This document shows positions 63,800 through 64,000 of a stretch of 64,000 nt of DNA, in pieces (within the stretch, counting starts at the first letter, position 1; every line of letters begins with the position of its first letter). The position numbers and the translations under genes are program-made. The notes beneath the pieces were generated by a model. The model was not told the origin of the DNA and made no database searches. It saw only the letters and a list, made by a program, of their open reading frames with translations. Source of the DNA: Dromaius novaehollandiae (Eukaryota; Chordata; Aves; Casuariiformes; Dromaiidae); contig NC_088098.1 in assembly GCF_036370855.1 (NCBI RefSeq), positions 35,653,981 through 35,717,980 of the forward strand, read 5' to 3'.

Positions 63800-64000
63800 T
63801 TGCATCACCTTGGTGGCACGAGAGGAGGTGGGAGCGGGGCCAGGGCGTCTCCTGAGCCGGCTGCCCTCCCTCTGTGGCAGCTCCCGGCGGCTGCTCACCT
63901 CTTGGCCGAGCGGCGCGCGGAAAGCGGAAGGGCAGGCAGGGAGATGGCCGGCACAGCGCGCGCCCGTCCCGGCTGCCAGCCAGTCCAGCAGGACCTGGCT
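63800..64000. promoter_or_regulatory. CpG-rich promoter-like segment running off the right edge
   Basis: GC and CpG density rises sharply from about 63830 to the window end. On the minus strand a strong splice donor (CAAGAG|GTGAGC, last exon base 63899) fits a first exon lying in this island. By synteny RAP1B is the next gene expected here on the plus strand, so the island may be its promoter, possibly bidirectional. The element is cut by the window edge. Confidence 0.5.

Noticed and set aside
1-64000. CRISPR arrays, bacterial operons, phage or plasmid features
   Set aside because: The window is clearly vertebrate DNA with spliced genes. No direct-repeat/spacer arrays were seen.

Overview
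The window is vertebrate nuclear DNA, most likely from a bird. A crocodilian or turtle cannot be excluded. It is AT-rich with GC-rich promoter islands, and its protein-coding genes are split into small exons with GT-AG introns. Few young repeats are visible, only worn fragments of old LINE and SINE families. Two genes can be reconstructed exon by exon, both on the minus strand: interleukin-22 (IL22) at about 8.5-11.45 kb and MDM1 (Mdm1 nuclear protein, a centriole and microtubule protein) at about 22.5-47.4 kb. This is the conserved vertebrate order IFNG - IL26 - IL22 - MDM1 - RAP1B. IFNG and IL26 are expected beyond the left edge and RAP1B beyond the right edge.

Layout. 1-8.49 kb: intergenic sequence downstream of IL22, with an L2/CR1-type LINE fossil at 7.13-7.48 kb. 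8.49-11.48 kb: IL22, with a TATA box, a tiny non-coding first exon, five coding exons encoding 197 residues, and an AU-rich 3'UTR. 11.5-22.5 kb: intergenic spacer. 22.5-47.4 kb: MDM1, with 14 constant coding exons encoding 725 residues. A newly spotted 39-base in-frame microexon would make it 738. Every exon phase joins. The MDM1 start codon lies in a strong CpG island at 47.1-47.8 kb. 47.9-63.8 kb: a stretch with no recognisable gene. It holds ancient SINE fragments, two small CpG-rich patches, and several minus-strand exon-like segments. Because a CpG-rich segment at the right edge carries a strong minus-strand splice donor, these segments could be an undescribed transcript. They do not all fit one reading frame, so this remains a hypothesis.

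How the genes work together: IL22 and MDM1 are neighbours by old synteny, not by function. IL22 is a secreted cytokine of the IL-10 family acting on epithelia. Its gene shows inducible-cytokine features: a TATA box, a compact structure and mRNA-instability motifs. MDM1 is a housekeeping-type gene with a CpG-island promoter. All coordinates come from reading splice sites and comparing the translations with remembered human IL22 and MDM1 proteins. Repeat identities rest on remembered family patterns and are weaker.
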